From contig SZZY01000004.1 of assembly GCA_009830035.1 (NCBI GenBank), forward strand, positions 281,509 to 345,508: 64,000 nt of DNA. The letters are read 5' to 3'. The notes beneath the pieces were generated by a model. That model made no database searches, was not told the origin of the DNA, and saw only the letters and a list, made by a program, of their open reading frames with translations. Below are positions 30,671-42,678 of the stretch, in pieces. This DNA comes from Pantoea sp. Eser (lineage in GTDB: Bacteria; Pseudomonadota; Gammaproteobacteria; Enterobacterales; Enterobacteriaceae). Position 1 is the stretch's first letter. Every line of letters starts with the position of its first letter. The translations under genes were made by a program, and so were the position numbers.

Positions 30671-31465
30671 TTACCCTTCAGCAACCAGCACCGCAGGCAG
30701 GGTGTCATCTTTGCGCAGGGTTAAGATCTCACAGCCGTTTTCCGTCACCACAATAGTATGCTCATACTGCGCGGACAAGCTGCGATCTTTGGTTTTTACC
30801 GTCCAGCCATCTTTCATGGTGCGGATGCGGTAATCGCCGGCGTTCACCATCGGTTCTACGGTAAACGTCATGCCCGCCTGCAGCACCACGCCGCCATCAT
30901 CCGCATCATAATGCAGCACCTGTGGCTCTTCGTGGAAGCCTTTGCCGATGCCGTGACCGCAATACTCACGCACCACCGAGAAGTCATTCGCTTCGACATA
31001 TTTCTGAATCGCGCGGCCCAGCTCACGCAGGCGGATGCCGGGCTTAATCAGACGCAATGAGAGATAGAGACTCTCCTGTGTGACGCGGCACAGGCGCTCG
31101 CCCTGAATGGTCGGCTTGCCAACGATGAACATCTTGGAGGTGTCGCCGTGGTAGTTGTATTTAATCACGGTGACATCAATATTGATGATGTCGCCGTCTT
31201 TTAACTGGCGGTCATCGCTGGGAATGCCGTGGCACACCACTTCATTGACCGAAATGCAGACCGATTTCGGAAAGCCGTGATAGCCCAGACAGGCAGAAAT
31301 CGCTTGCTGATGCTGTGTAATGTAGTCATGGCAGATGCGATCCAGTTCACCGGTGGTGACGCCCGGCTGAACGTGTGGCTCGATCATCTCCAGCACCTCG
31401 GCAGCCAGACGGCCGGCGACGCGCATTTTTTCGATTTCTTCAGGGGTTTTAATTGAAATTGCCAT
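30671..31465 (-). CDS. map: methionine aminopeptidase
   Basis: Removes the initiator methionine from nascent proteins; essential. 264 residues as in E. coli, starting MAISIKTPEEIEKMRVAGR. Metal-binding segments of the pita-bread fold are present: INIDVTVIKYNYHGDTSKMF with the two Asp, CGHGIGKGFHEEPQVLH with the His, TFTVEPMVNAG and QYEHTIVVT with the two Glu. Divergent from rpsB. Intact. Confidence 0.97.
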   Translation of the reverse strand: MAISIKTPEEIEKMRVAGRLAAEVLEMIEPHVQPGVTTGELDRICHDYITQHQQAISACLGYHGFPKSVCISVNEVVCHGIPSDDRQLKDGDIINIDVTVIKYNYHGDTSKMFIVGKPTIQGERLCRVTQESLYLSLRLIKPGIRLRELGRAIQKYVEANDFSVVREYCGHGIGKGFHEEPQVLHYDADDGGVVLQAGMTFTVEPMVNAGDYRIRTMKDGWTVKTKDRSLSAQYEHTIVVTENGCEILTLRKDDTLPAVLVAEG

Positions 31466-31599
31466 TAATTAAATTAATCCGCATTTGTCGAAATTTTCGA
31501 CAATGATGAACTCTGTGCTGTCATGTTAGCAGTCAGCAAATGGGCTGCCAAATAGAGAACACGCTGGACGCGGTCAGCGATCATTTATTGGCGTCCCTG

Positions 31600-32511
<912 letters not shown>

Positions 32512-32560
32512 TAAGGTTTGCTCTGCATAAGAGCCCTTATGCATTCAGATGTGATCTGTA

Positions 32561-32590
32561 AGGGGCCTATACTGGCCCCTTTATTTTATC
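32561..32590 (+). terminator. intercistronic attenuator between rpsB and tsf
   Basis: AGGGGCC, loop TATACT, GGCCCCT followed by TTATTTTAT. A partial terminator between these two genes is known in E. coli and lets S2 be made in excess over EF-Ts. A second GC-rich hairpin-like stretch follows at about 32602-32625. Confidence 0.75.
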
Positions 32591-32694
32591 TAAGTCTGTC
32601 ACGCCCCCTTCGGGACGGCGGGACAGAGTAAATTTTCCGCAAATTAAGTGTCTGCTGGTGCAAACGTACACAGGCACGAACCGAGGATTCTGGA

Positions 32695-33546
32695 ATGGCT
32701 GACATTACCGCTGCATTGGTAAAAGAACTGCGCGAGCGTACTGGCGCGGGCATGATGGACTGCAAAAAAGCGCTGACCGAAGCGAACGGCAACATTGAGC
32801 TGGCGATTGAGAACATGCGTAAGTCTGGCGCAATCAAAGCAGCGAAAAAAGCAGGCAACGTTGCTGCTGATGGCGTAATCAAAACCAAAATCATTGGTGA
32901 CTACGGTGTGATTCTGGAAGTGAACTGCCAGACTGACTTCGTCGCAAAAGATGGTGGTTTCCAGGCATTCGCAGACAAAGTTCTGGATGCAGCTGTAGCG
33001 GATCTCATCACTGATGTTGAAGTGCTGAAAGCGCAGTTCGAAGAAGAGCGCGTTGCGCTGGTGGCTAAAATCGGTGAGAACATCAACATCCGCCGTGTCG
33101 CAATCCTTGAAGGCGCAGAGCTGGGCAGCTACCTGCACGGCGCACGTATCGGCGTACTGGTTTCAACCACAGGCGCAAGCGAAGATCTGATCAAACAGAT
33201 CGCGATGCACGTTGCGGCGAGCAAGCCTGAATTCGTTAAGCCAGAAGACGTGTCTGCAGACGTGGTAGAGAAAGAGTACCAGGTTCAGCTGGACATCGCG
33301 ATGCAGTCTGGCAAGCCGAAAGAAATTGCAGAGAAGATGGTTGAAGGCCGTATGAAGAAATTCACCGGCGAAGTCTCTCTGACCGGTCAGGCTTTCGTTA
33401 TCGACCCAGGCAAAACCGTTGGCCAGGCGCTGAAAGAACAGGGCGCTGACGTCATCAACTTCATCCGCTTCGAAGTGGGTGAAGGCATCGAGAAAGTTGA
33501 GTCTGACTTCGCTGCAGAAGTTGCAGCCATGTCCAAACAGTCTTAA
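32695..33546 (+). CDS. tsf: translation elongation factor Ts
   Basis: Guanine-nucleotide exchange factor for EF-Tu. 283 residues as in E. coli; begins [19 protein letters not shown] with the conserved [13 protein letters not shown] and, in the core, [17 protein letters not shown], the segment that contacts EF-Tu. Highly expressed codon use. It shares the rpsB promoter and is followed by a strong terminator. Confidence 0.97.
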   Translation: MADITAALVKELRERTGAGMMDCKKALTEANGNIELAIENMRKSGAIKAAKKAGNVAADGVIKTKIIGDYGVILEVNCQTDFVAKDGGFQAFADKVLDAAVADLITDVEVLKAQFEEERVALVAKIGENINIRRVAILEGAELGSYLHGARIGVLVSTTGASEDLIKQIAMHVAASKPEFVKPEDVSADVVEKEYQVQLDIAMQSGKPKEIAEKMVEGRMKKFTGEVSLTGQAFVIDPGKTVGQALKEQGADVINFIRFEVGEGIEKVESDFAAEVAAMSKQS

Positions 33547-33555
33547 TGCTCTGAA

Positions 33556-33585
33556 AGAACCGCCAGAAGGCGGTTCTTTTTTTGC
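33556..33585 (+). terminator. Rho-independent terminator of rpsB-tsf
   Basis: AGAACCGCC, loop AGAA-like, GGCGGTTCT and seven T, ten bases after the tsf stop. Confidence 0.92.
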
Positions 33586-33704
33586 CTGTGAACCGCAACA
33601 GACACGTTTTCAGTTTCATCCCAATAGCAATTTCATTGCGGTAAGCGGATGATCGATCAGATTTTACTTCTCCTTATCACCCTATCTTCCAGGAAGAACT
33701 GACC

Positions 33705-34430
33705 ATGGCGACCAACGCAAAACCTGTTTATCAACGTATCCTGCTAAAACTGAGCGGAGAAGCACTGCAAGGCGCTGAAGGTTTTGGTATCGACGCGAGT
33801 GTGCTTGACCGTATGGCACAAGAGGTAAAAGAACTGGTTGAATTGGGCATCCAGGTTGGCGTTGTGATTGGCGGGGGGAACCTGTTCCGTGGCGCAGGCC
33901 TGGCGCAGGCGGGAATGAACCGCGTAGTGGGCGACCACATGGGTATGCTGGCAACCGTGATGAACGGTCTGGCAATGCGTGATGCTCTGCACCGCGCCTA
34001 TGTGAACGCGCGCCTGATGTCGGCGATTCCACTGAATGGCGTCTGTGACAACTACAGCTGGGCGGAAGCGATTAGCCTGCTGCGCAATAACCGCGTGGTG
34101 ATTTTCTCCGCCGGTACCGGTAACCCGTTCTTCACCACTGACTCTGCTGCCTGTCTGCGCGGCATTGAGATTGAAGCCGACGTGGTGCTGAAAGCGACCA
34201 AGGTTGATGGCGTGTATTCTGCCGATCCGGTGAAAACCCCGGACGCCACGCTGTATGAACAACTGACCTACGCTGAAGTGCTGGATCAGGAGCTGAAAGT
34301 GATGGATCTCGCGGCCTTTACCTTGGCGCGTGACCACAAACTGCCGATCCGCGTGTTCAATATGAATAAGCCTGGCGCACTGCGTCGTGTAGTGATGGGT
34401 GAAAAAGAAGGCACCCTGATTATGCATTAA
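33705..34430 (+). CDS. pyrH: UMP kinase
   Basis: Phosphorylates UMP to UDP; essential for pyrimidine nucleotides. 241 residues as in E. coli. Seen are [13 protein letters not shown] at the N-terminus, [27 protein letters not shown] and the C-terminal [11 protein letters not shown]. Located between tsf and frr as in most proteobacteria. The 133-base gap to frr contains two small hairpins (GCGATG/CATCGC and TTCCGG/CCGGAA) without T-runs. Confidence 0.97.
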   Translation: MATNAKPVYQRILLKLSGEALQGAEGFGIDASVLDRMAQEVKELVELGIQVGVVIGGGNLFRGAGLAQAGMNRVVGDHMGMLATVMNGLAMRDALHRAYVNARLMSAIPLNGVCDNYSWAEAISLLRNNRVVIFSAGTGNPFFTTDSAACLRGIEIEADVVLKATKVDGVYSADPVKTPDATLYEQLTYAEVLDQELKVMDLAAFTLARDHKLPIRVFNMNKPGALRRVVMGEKEGTLIMH

Positions 34431-34563
34431 TACCCGAGGCGAGATAAAATAAGGTATATTCTGTCAGCGCGATGATAACGCATCGCGCACCAGTCAGGAT
34501 TATCGATCACGCTTCCGGTTATGCCGGAACTGGCTAGGTCAAACCGAATCCAAGGGTTTCAAC

Positions 34564-35121
34564 GTGATTAACGACATCAAAAAAGATGCTGATACGCGCA
34601 TGGACAAATGCGTCGAAGCATTCAATACCACCATCAGCAAAGTGCGCACCGGTCGTGCTTCACCTTCGCTGCTCGACGGCATTATCGTCGAATATTACGG
34701 CACGCCAACGCCAATGCGTCAGCTTGCTTCCGTTACCGTGGAAGATTCACGCACGCTGAAAATCAACGTGTTTGATCGCTCACTCGGTCCGGCAGTCGAA
34801 AAGGCGATCATGACGTCCGATCTGGGTCTGAACCCAAGTTCAGCCGGTACGGATATTCGTGTTCCGCTGCCTGCGCTGACGGAAGAGCGTCGTAAAGATC
34901 TGATCAAAATCGTGCGCGGCGAAGCCGAGCGGGGCCGCGTGTCGGTACGTAACGTCCGTCGCGATGCCAACGATAAAATCAAAGCGCTGCTGAAAGATAA
35001 AGAGATCAGCGAAGACGACGAGCGTCGTGCACAGGATGAAATTCAGAAAATGACCAATGCATACATCAAGAAAGTTGATGCTGCACTGTCAGAAAAAGAG
35101 ACGGAGCTGATGGATTTCTAA
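34564..35121 (+). CDS. frr: ribosome recycling factor
   Basis: With EF-G splits post-termination ribosomes; essential. 185 residues as in E. coli. Starts with GTG at 34564 ([15 protein letters not shown]), as the E. coli gene does. The three-helix-bundle/beta domain pattern is evident, with [33 protein letters not shown] and the C-terminal [17 protein letters not shown]. Note that arfB, an alternative ribosome-rescue gene at 56503, is dead while this one is intact. Confidence 0.97.
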   Translation: MINDIKKDADTRMDKCVEAFNTTISKVRTGRASPSLLDGIIVEYYGTPTPMRQLASVTVEDSRTLKINVFDRSLGPAVEKAIMTSDLGLNPSSAGTDIRVPLPALTEERRKDLIKIVRGEAERGRVSVRNVRRDANDKIKALLKDKEISEDDERRAQDEIQKMTNAYIKKVDAALSEKETELMDF

Positions 35122-35237
35122 TCCCATCACTAGCCGGAAAAAACGCAGTACAGAGAGGTATTCGTATGAATGCGACATCTGGCGGCGTTTTACATTGTGT
35201 CTGCGGACAGGTCTGTTGACTTCACATGGATAGCATC

Positions 35238-36434
35238 ATGAAGCGATTAACTCTGCTGGGCTCAACCGGGTCAATCGGCACCAGTACCCTGGCGGTGGTT
35301 CGCGCCAATCCCGAGCTTTACCAGGTCACCGCGCTGGTTGCCGGTCACAACGTGGCGCTGATGGCCGAACAGTGTGCCACTTTCCAGCCGCGCTATGCCG
35401 CAATGGCCGACGATGCGTCCGCCGCGGCCCTGCGTGAGCGACTGAGAGCACTCAAGGTAAAAACTGAAGTGCTCTCAGGCGTTCAGGCAGCCTGTGAGCT
35501 GGCCGCGCTGGATGAGGTTGATCAGGTGATGGCGGCGATCGTCGGGGCGTCAGGTTTGCTGCCGACGCTGGCGGCGATCCGCGCCGGCAAAACCGTGCTG
35601 CTGGCGAATAAAGAATCGCTTGTCACCTGCGGCCGTTTGTTTATGGAGGCGGTGCGTCATCATAATGCCCGTTTACTGCCGGTCGACAGTGAGCATAACG
35701 CCATTTTTCAGAGTTTACCGGCTACCATCCAGCATCAGTTAGGTTACGCTGACCTGTGGGATAACGGCATCGAGTCGATTATCCTTACGGGATCAGGTGG
35801 TCCTTTTCGTGACACAGATTTAGCGGATCTCAGCGCCATGTCGCCGGATCAGGCCTGTGCACATCCGAACTGGTCAATGGGACGAAAAATCTCCGTTGAT
35901 TCGGCCACCATAATGAATAAAGGTCTTGAGTACATTGAAGCCCGTTGGCTGTTTAATGCCAGCGCAGCGCAGATGGAAGTGATACTGCACCCACAATCGG
36001 TGATTCACTCTATGGTGCGATACTGCGATGGCAGCGTGCTGGCTCAGTTGGGTTCTTCTGATATGCGTACGCCGATTGCCCACAGCATGGCTTGGCCTGC
36101 GCGTATTAACGCTGGCGTAACGCCGCTGGATTTCATCCGCATGTCGGTGCTGACGTTTGCAGAACCTGATTTTGGTCGCTACCCCTGTCTGAAGCTGGCG
36201 ATTGACGCTTGCGAAGCAGGGCAGGCGGCGACCACCACGCTCAATGCTGCCAACGAGGTTGCCGTTGCGGCTTTCCTGAATCACCAGATTCGCTTTACCG
36301 ACATCGCCGCGCTGAACAGCGCTGTGCTGGCGGCGCAGGCGTGTCCGGAACCGGATTCGGTGGACGCTGTCCTTGAAATTGATCGCACTGCACGCGCGCT
36401 GGCGACAGAAATGTTGTCGCGCTTCACGTCGTGA
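35238..36434 (+). CDS. dxr: 1-deoxy-D-xylulose 5-phosphate reductoisomerase
   Basis: Second step of the MEP isoprenoid pathway, NADPH-dependent. Start at ATG 35238 gives [17 protein letters not shown] and 398 residues, the E. coli length; an ATG four codons upstream is less likely. The Rossmann motif GSTGSIG, the metal-binding [11 protein letters not shown], and [21 protein letters not shown] are all present. Precedes uppS and cdsA, which use its pathway product and make the phospholipid precursor. Confidence 0.97.
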   Translation: MKRLTLLGSTGSIGTSTLAVVRANPELYQVTALVAGHNVALMAEQCATFQPRYAAMADDASAAALRERLRALKVKTEVLSGVQAACELAALDEVDQVMAAIVGASGLLPTLAAIRAGKTVLLANKESLVTCGRLFMEAVRHHNARLLPVDSEHNAIFQSLPATIQHQLGYADLWDNGIESIILTGSGGPFRDTDLADLSAMSPDQACAHPNWSMGRKISVDSATIMNKGLEYIEARWLFNASAAQMEVILHPQSVIHSMVRYCDGSVLAQLGSSDMRTPIAHSMAWPARINAGVTPLDFIRMSVLTFAEPDFGRYPCLKLAIDACEAGQAATTTLNAANEVAVAAFLNHQIRFTDIAALNSAVLAAQACPEPDSVDAVLEIDRTARALATEMLSRFTS

Positions 36435-36611
36435 AGCCGATCATTATGAGGCCATTTGTTCGCTTCAGGTGAAAATGGTATAGTCGCTGGCTCGCGTTTC
36501 ACGGTCTGTCACCGGATTCGGTGTAGCCTGGCACAACGTGTCGGGATTTAGATCGGGCGCAATGTATTCAGAAACCACAGCATTTCTGATGAAAGGAATA
36601 GAGTACGCGTT

Positions 36612-37364
36612 ATGTCGTCTAACAATCACAACAACACTGATGACCAGCAGGGAGCCGGTCCGCGCCACGTCGCTATCATCATGGATGGCAACGGTCGCTG
36701 GGCCAAAAATCAGGGAAAACTGCGTATTTCCGGCCATAAAGCGGGCGTTAAATCGGTACGCCGCGCTGTCAGCTTTGCCGTCAGTAACAATCTTGAGGCC
36801 CTGACGCTGTACGCCTTCAGTAGCGAAAACTGGAGCCGTCCGGCGCAGGAAGTGACCGCATTAATGGAGCTGTTTGTCTGGGCACTCGACAGTGAAGTAA
36901 AGAGCCTGCACAAGCACAATGTCCGTTTACGCATCATTGGCGATACCAGCCGGTTCAGTCCGCGTATTCAGGAGCGGATTCGCCGTTCTGAGGCGCTGAC
37001 TGAAAATAATGATGGCCTGACGCTCAGCATCGCTGCTAATTATGGCGGCCGTTGGGATATTATCGAAGGCGTGAAAAAACTGGCAGAACAGGTGCAGGAA
37101 GGTTTACTGCGTCCTGACCAGATTACCGAAGAGAGCCTGACGTCGCAGCTCTGCATGCAGGAGCTGGCGCCAGTGGATTTAGTGATAAGGACCGGGGGAG
37201 AGCATCGGATTAGCAACTTCCTGCTGTGGCAAATTGCCTATGCTGAATTCTATTTTACCGATGTGCTCTGGCCGGATTTCGATGAACACGTTTTTGAAGG
37301 TGCACTGAATGCATTCTCTCTGCGGGAGCGTCGTTTTGGCGGCGCTGCACCATGCGGCGCCTGA
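36612..37364 (+). CDS. uppS: undecaprenyl pyrophosphate synthase
   Basis: Makes C55 undecaprenyl pyrophosphate, the carrier for peptidoglycan and O-antigen (ispU in E. coli). 250 residues. The catalytic Asp is in HVAIIMDGNGRWAKNQGK; also present are ALTLYAFSSENWSRP and RTGGEHRISNFLLWQ. The N-terminal 17 residues (MSSNNHNNTDDQQGAGP) are Asn-rich and unlike E. coli, but that tail varies in the family. The gap of 177 bases from dxr may carry its promoter. Eighteen bases separate it from cdsA. Confidence 0.96.
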   Translation: MSSNNHNNTDDQQGAGPRHVAIIMDGNGRWAKNQGKLRISGHKAGVKSVRRAVSFAVSNNLEALTLYAFSSENWSRPAQEVTALMELFVWALDSEVKSLHKHNVRLRIIGDTSRFSPRIQERIRRSEALTENNDGLTLSIAANYGGRWDIIEGVKKLAEQVQEGLLRPDQITEESLTSQLCMQELAPVDLVIRTGGEHRISNFLLWQIAYAEFYFTDVLWPDFDEHVFEGALNAFSLRERRFGGAAPCGA

Positions 37365-37382
37365 GCAATCTGGGGGTAACCT

Positions 37383-38240
37383 TTGCTGAAGTCTCGTCTG
37401 ATTACCGCGTTGATATTAATTCCGCTGGTAATTGCTGCTCTGTTCTGGTTACCGCCGGTTGGTTTTGCAATTACAACTATCGTCATCTGCATGCTGGCTG
37501 CCTGGGAATGGGGGCAACTGGCCGGCATGGCGTCCCGTCAACAACGCATCTGGCTGGCCGTGCTCTGTGGGCTGCTGCTGGCGCTGATGTTGTTCACCCT
37601 GCCACCCTATCAACATGATGTGCATCTGCCGCAGGTCGCGACATCACTTTGGGCGTCGCTGGTGTGGTGGGTCGTTGCGCTGCTGTTGGTGCTCTCTTAT
37701 CCGGCGTCGGCCTCGTTCTGGCGACATTCGCGTCCGCTCCGATTACTGTTTGGCGTGTTAACGCTGGTGCCTTTCTTCTGGGGCATGACGGCGCTGCGTC
37801 AGTATCATTACGACACCGATCATTTTGCCGGTGCCTGGTGGTTACTGTTCGTCATGCTGCTGGTGTGGGGCGCAGATTCCGGTGCATATATGTTTGGCAA
37901 AATGTTTGGCAAGCACAAGCTGGCACCGCGCATTTCACCGGGCAAAACCTGGGAAGGTTTCCTCGGCGGTCTGGTCTCGTCGGCGATGATTGCGCTGCTG
38001 TTCGCCTCGCTGGCCCCGCTGACGGTCTCAACAGGCACGCTGGTGATCTGCGCCATTATCGCCACCCTGGCCTCGGTGCTGGGCGACCTGACCGAGAGCA
38101 TGTTCAAACGTGAAGCGGGCATTAAGGACAGCGGTCATCTGATTCCCGGTCACGGCGGCATTCTGGATCGCATCGATAGTCTGACTGCGGCGGTGCCGGT
38201 GTTTGCCTGTTTATTGCTGCTGGTGTTCCGCACCCTTTAA
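37383..38240 (+). CDS. cdsA: phosphatidate cytidylyltransferase
   Basis: Inner-membrane enzyme making CDP-diacylglycerol from phosphatidate and CTP. 285 residues with about eight membrane segments. Starts with TTG at 37383 (LKSRLITALILIPLVIAAL); the E. coli gene has the same N-terminus. The family signature is visible near the end: GDLTESMFKREAGIKDSGH and LIPGHGGILDRIDS. Intact and tightly placed between uppS and rseP. Confidence 0.96.
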   Translation: MLKSRLITALILIPLVIAALFWLPPVGFAITTIVICMLAAWEWGQLAGMASRQQRIWLAVLCGLLLALMLFTLPPYQHDVHLPQVATSLWASLVWWVVALLLVLSYPASASFWRHSRPLRLLFGVLTLVPFFWGMTALRQYHYDTDHFAGAWWLLFVMLLVWGADSGAYMFGKMFGKHKLAPRISPGKTWEGFLGGLVSSAMIALLFASLAPLTVSTGTLVICAIIATLASVLGDLTESMFKREAGIKDSGHLIPGHGGILDRIDSLTAAVPVFACLLLLVFRTL

Positions 38241-38252
38241 GGACAGGCAACG

Positions 38253-39602
38253 ATGTTGAGTATTCTCTGGAGTTTTGTCGCCTTTATCGTCGCGCTGGGC
38301 GTGCTGATTACCGTACATGAGTTCGGCCACTTCTGGGTCGCTCGTCGCTGCGGCGTCAAAGTCGAGCGCTTCTCCATCGGTTTCGGTAAGTCACTCTGGC
38401 AACGCCGCAACCTTCACAGTACCGAATTTGTTATCGCGCTGATCCCGCTCGGCGGCTACGTCAAAATGCTCGACGAACGTGTCGAGAGCGTACCGGCCGA
38501 GCTGCGTCATCAGGCGTTCAACAACAAAGCTATCTGGCAGCGCGCCGCGATTATTGCGGCCGGGCCTGTCGCCAACTTGCTTTTCGCCATCTTTGCCTAC
38601 TGGGTTGTATTCGTTCACGGCGTACCTGGCGTACGTCCGGTGATTGGCGAAATTTTAAACGGTTCGGTGGCTGCGGAAGCGCAAATTACGCCCGGCATGG
38701 AACTTAAGGCGGTCGATGGTATCGAAACGCCTGACTGGGATGCTGTGCGTATGGCCCTGGTCGGCAAAATCGGCGACAGCAATGCCACTTTAACCGTGGC
38801 GCGTTTCGGCGAAGATGCCACGCAGCAGAAGCAGCTGGATTTGCGTCAGTGGCAGTTTGAGCCTGATAAGCAGGATCCGGTGGTGGCACTGGGTATTCGT
38901 CCGCGCGGTCCGCAGATAGAAACCACGCTGGCCGAAGTTCAGGCGAATTCACCCGCCAGTGAAGCCGGTTTGCAAGCAGGCGACAGGATCGTTAAAGTCG
39001 ATGGTCAGCCATTATCGCAGTGGCAGGCGTTTGTCGCCCAGGTCCGGGACAACCCGGGCAAAAGCATGGCGCTTGAGGTGGATCGTGGCGGTGACTCAAT
39101 CGCGCTGACGATGACGCCGGAAGCGAAACCTGGCAATAAAGCGGAAGGATTTGCGGGGGTTATCCCACGAATCGTTCCTCTGCCAGAAGAGTATAAAACG
39201 GTAAGACAGTATGGCGCGTTTGCGGCTATCGGCGAGGCCAGTGTAAATACCTGGCAACTGATGAAGCTCACCGTCTCTATGCTGGGCAAGTTAATAACCG
39301 GTGATGTAAAGCTGAACAACCTGAGCGGGCCAATTTCGATTGCGCAGGGTGCAGGATTGTCAGCAGAGTATGGATTGATTTACTACCTGATGTTTCTGGC
39401 GTTGATTAGCGTCAACTTGGGCATCATCAATCTGTTCCCTCTGCCGGTTTTAGATGGTGGGCACTTGCTCTTCCTGGCGATCGAAAAGATCAAGGGTGGA
39501 CCGGTGTCCGAGCGAGTTCAGCAATTTAGTTATCGCATCGGTTCGATTTTACTGGTGCTGTTAATGGGGCTTGCACTTTTCAATGATTTCTCACGTCTGT
39601 AA
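38253..39602 (+). CDS. rseP: site-2 intramembrane zinc metalloprotease RseP
   Basis: Cleaves anti-sigmaE factor RseA inside the membrane and so releases sigmaE; also clears signal peptide remnants. 449 residues: first helix with the zinc motif HEFGH (about residues 22-26), two periplasmic PDZ domains (about 115-310), and the C-terminal [13 protein letters not shown] with the third ligand Asp. It would control the sigmaE promoter seen in front of degP. Operon with cdsA (12-base gap) and bamA. Confidence 0.97.
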   Translation: MLSILWSFVAFIVALGVLITVHEFGHFWVARRCGVKVERFSIGFGKSLWQRRNLHSTEFVIALIPLGGYVKMLDERVESVPAELRHQAFNNKAIWQRAAIIAAGPVANLLFAIFAYWVVFVHGVPGVRPVIGEILNGSVAAEAQITPGMELKAVDGIETPDWDAVRMALVGKIGDSNATLTVARFGEDATQQKQLDLRQWQFEPDKQDPVVALGIRPRGPQIETTLAEVQANSPASEAGLQAGDRIVKVDGQPLSQWQAFVAQVRDNPGKSMALEVDRGGDSIALTMTPEAKPGNKAEGFAGVIPRIVPLPEEYKTVRQYGAFAAIGEASVNTWQLMKLTVSMLGKLITGDVKLNNLSGPISIAQGAGLSAEYGLIYYLMFLALISVNLGIINLFPLPVLDGGHLLFLAIEKIKGGPVSERVQQFSYRIGSILLVLLMGLALFNDFSRL

Positions 39603-39653
39603 TCGCGGGAACGCGAACATTCGAGGGATGTGTTAGGAAAACGCATAATAACG

Positions 39654-42065
39654 ATGGCGATGAAAAAGTTGCTCATAGCGTCGCTGCTTTTTAGCAGCGC
39701 CACCGTTTACGGTGCAGACGATTTCGTGGTGAAGGATATTCATTTCGAAGGACTGCAGCGAGTCGCCGTCGGCGCGGCTCTGCTGAGCATGCCAGTACGG
39801 GTCGGCGATACGGTGAATGACGATGATGTCAGAAATACCATTCGCTCGCTGTTCGCTACTGGCAACTTTGAAGATGTTCAGGTCCTGCGAGACGGTACAA
39901 CGCTGATTGTCCAGGTCAAAGAACGTCCTACCATTGCCAGCATTACCTTCACCGGTAACAAAGCGGTGAAAGAGGATCAGCTCAAACAAAATCTGGAAGC
40001 CTCAGGCGTACGTGTCGGCGAAGCGCTGGACCGTACCATGATCTCTTCGATTGAGAAGGGACTGGAGGACTTCTACTACAGCGTCGGTAAATATACTGCC
40101 AGCGTGGAAGCGGTCGTTACACCGCTGCCGCGTAACCGTGTCGATCTGAAGCTGGTGTTCACCGAAGGTGTCTCTGCCAAAATTCAGCAGATCAACATCG
40201 TCGGCAACAAAGCCTTTAGTTCTGATGAACTGATTTCCCGTTTCCAGCTGCGCGATGAAGTGCCGTGGTGGAACGTGGTCGGCGATCGTAAATACCAGAA
40301 ACAGAAACTGGCGGGCGACCTTGAAACCCTGCGCAGCTTCTATCTCGATCGCGGTTATGCCCGCTTCAATATCGATTCCACGCAGGTCAGCCTGACGCCG
40401 GATAAGAAGGGCATCTACATTACCGTTAACATCACCGAAGGCGATCAGTACAAAATCGCTGGCGTGATCGTCAACGGCAGCATGGCAGGCCATTCAGCAG
40501 AAATTGAACATCTGACCAAGATTCCGGCGGGCGAGCTGTATAACGGCGCGAAAGTCACGAAGATGGAAAATGAGATCAAGAAGCTGCTGGGGCGCTATGG
40601 TTACGCCTATCCGCGCGTGGTCACCCAGCCGGAAATCATCGATGCTGATAAGACAGTAAAACTGCATATCAACGTCGATGCCGGCAACCGCTACTACGTC
40701 CGTAATGTCCGTTTCGAAGGCAACGACACCTCAAAAGATTCGGTGTTGCGTCGCGAAATGCGTCAGATGGAAGGGGCATGGCTGGGTAGCGATCTGGTTG
40801 GGCAGGGCAAAGAACGTCTGAAACGTACCGGCTACTTCGAAACGGTCGATGTCGATACGCAGCGTGTGCCAGGCTCACCTGACCAGGTTGACGTGGTCTA
40901 CAAAGTTAAAGAGCGTAACACCGGTACCTTTAACTTCGGCGTCGGCTACGGCACCGAAAGTGGTGTGAGCTTCCAGGTCGGCGTAACGCAGGATAACTGG
41001 CTGGGCACCGGTAATACCGTTGGCATCAGCGGCGCCAAAAACGATTACCAGACCTATGCCGAGTTCTCGCTGACTGACCCGTACTTTACCGTTGACGGTG
41101 TGAGTCTGGGTGGTCGCCTGTTCTATAACTACTTTAAAGCGGATAACGCCAACCTTTCTGACTATACCAACAAAAGTTATGGTCTGGACGGTACGCTTGG
41201 CTTCCCGATTAACGAAAACAACACCCTGCGTGTCGGTCTGGGCTATGTCCACAATGACCTGTCAAACATGCAGCCGCAGATTGCGATGTGGCGTTATCTC
41301 AATTCTGTCGGCAAGCCGCAACAGCTCAATGACGAAGGCGATTTCTCAGCAGATGACTTCACCTTTAACTACGGCTGGACTTACAACACCCTCGACCGCG
41401 GTTTCTTCCCGACCTCCGGTAACCGCACCAACCTGAATGGTAAGGTGACGATTCCGGGCTTGGATAACAGCTTCTATAAGGCCACGCTGGATACACATCA
41501 ATATGTGCCGATTAACCAGGATCGTACCTGGGTGCTGTTAGGCCGTGGCCGTGTCGGTTATGGCGATGGTCTCGACGGCAAATATATGCCGTTCTACGAG
41601 AACTTCTATGCCGGTGGTTCCAGCACCGTGCGTGGCTTCCAGTCCAATACCATTGGTCCGAAGGCTGCGTACTACAATAACAACTCATCCAACTGCCGGA
41701 TCGCCGATCCAGACGGTATCTGTAAGTCGGATGATGCGGTGGGCGGTAACGCCATGGCGATTGCCAGCCTGGAGCTGACCACGCCAACGCCGTTCCTGAG
41801 CGAGAAGTATGCTAACTCGGTCCGTACCTCGGTGTTTGTCGATGCCGGTACAGTGTGGGATACCAAGTGGGAAAATACCGCGGAGAAGCGTGCTGCCGGC
41901 ATTCCTGACTACAGCGATCCAAACAATATCCGTGTATCAAGCGGTATTGCGCTGCAGTGGATGTCGCCGCTCGGCCCACTGGTGTTTTCTTACGCCCAGC
42001 CGATCAAGAAAATCGAGGGAGACAAGTCAGAACAGTTCCAGTTTAACATTGGTAAAACCTGGTAA
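39654..42065 (+). CDS. bamA: outer membrane protein assembly factor BamA
   Basis: Central beta-barrel of the BAM machine that inserts outer-membrane proteins. Start at ATG 39654 gives [20 protein letters not shown], a signal peptide identical in pattern to E. coli; 803 residues. Five POTRA domains (about 22-420) precede the barrel (about 425-803). Conserved signatures include [13 protein letters not shown] in the L6 loop and a C-terminal Trp (FNIGKTW). Loop sequences in the barrel, for example around 670-690, differ from E. coli, as expected for surface-exposed parts. Intact. Confidence 0.97.
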   Translation: MAMKKLLIASLLFSSATVYGADDFVVKDIHFEGLQRVAVGAALLSMPVRVGDTVNDDDVRNTIRSLFATGNFEDVQVLRDGTTLIVQVKERPTIASITFTGNKAVKEDQLKQNLEASGVRVGEALDRTMISSIEKGLEDFYYSVGKYTASVEAVVTPLPRNRVDLKLVFTEGVSAKIQQINIVGNKAFSSDELISRFQLRDEVPWWNVVGDRKYQKQKLAGDLETLRSFYLDRGYARFNIDSTQVSLTPDKKGIYITVNITEGDQYKIAGVIVNGSMAGHSAEIEHLTKIPAGELYNGAKVTKMENEIKKLLGRYGYAYPRVVTQPEIIDADKTVKLHINVDAGNRYYVRNVRFEGNDTSKDSVLRREMRQMEGAWLGSDLVGQGKERLKRTGYFETVDVDTQRVPGSPDQVDVVYKVKERNTGTFNFGVGYGTESGVSFQVGVTQDNWLGTGNTVGISGAKNDYQTYAEFSLTDPYFTVDGVSLGGRLFYNYFKADNANLSDYTNKSYGLDGTLGFPINENNTLRVGLGYVHNDLSNMQPQIAMWRYLNSVGKPQQLNDEGDFSADDFTFNYGWTYNTLDRGFFPTSGNRTNLNGKVTIPGLDNSFYKATLDTHQYVPINQDRTWVLLGRGRVGYGDGLDGKYMPFYENFYAGGSSTVRGFQSNTIGPKAAYYNNNSSNCRIADPDGICKSDDAVGGNAMAIASLELTTPTPFLSEKYANSVRTSVFVDAGTVWDTKWENTAEKRAAGIPDYSDPNNIRVSSGIALQWMSPLGPLVFSYAQPIKKIEGDKSEQFQFNIGKTW

Positions 42066-42177
42066 TGTTCTGCGCATGGATGCATAGCTGAAGTATTGCC
42101 ACCGCGGGCAGCTCATGTGGCTGTTCCGGGGCAAACATTGTGTCGCTGACACAAACGTTGATGATAAGGAGTTTATA

Positions 42178-42675
42178 GTGAAAAAGTTGTTGTGTGCCGC
42201 AGGTCTGGGTCTTGCTTTAGCGGTTTCCGCTGGTGTTCAGGCTGCTGACAAAATTGCAGTGGTAAACGTGTCCAGCATTTTCCAACAGTTACCGCAACGT
42301 GCGACTGTTGCTAAACAGCTGGAAAATGAGTTCAAAGGCCGTGCTACTGAGCTGCAGAGCCAGGAACGCGATCTGCAAACCAAAATGCAGCGTCTGCAGC
42401 GTGACGGTTCTACCATGAAGGCCAGCGAACGCAGCCGCATGGAAAAAGACGTGATGTCACAGCGTGAAGCTTTCTCCTCTAAAGCGCAGGCTTTCGAGCA
42501 GGACAACCGTCGTCGTCAGATGGAAGAGCGTAACAAGCTGCTGAGCCGTATTCAGGATGCCGTGAAGAAAGTCGCTGACAGCGATGGTTACGACGTCGTG
42601 ATCGACGCGAATGCGGTGGCTTATGCGTCAAACGCAAAAGACATCACTGCTGACGTGCTGAAACAGGTTAAATAA
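42178..42675 (+). CDS. skp: periplasmic chaperone Skp
   Basis: Trimeric holdase that carries unfolded outer-membrane proteins to BamA. Starts with GTG at 42178 ([21 protein letters not shown] signal peptide, cut near GVQA-AD) preceded by AAGGAG. 165 residues, rich in Lys, Arg, Glu and Gln with the long coiled-coil arms (about 55-125) and the C-terminal [13 protein letters not shown]. Lies between bamA and lpxD as in E. coli; four bases separate its stop from the lpxD ATG. Confidence 0.96.
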   Translation: MKKLLCAAGLGLALAVSAGVQAADKIAVVNVSSIFQQLPQRATVAKQLENEFKGRATELQSQERDLQTKMQRLQRDGSTMKASERSRMEKDVMSQREAFSSKAQAFEQDNRRRQMEERNKLLSRIQDAVKKVADSDGYDVVIDANAVAYASNAKDITADVLKQVK

Positions 42676-42678
42676 TTG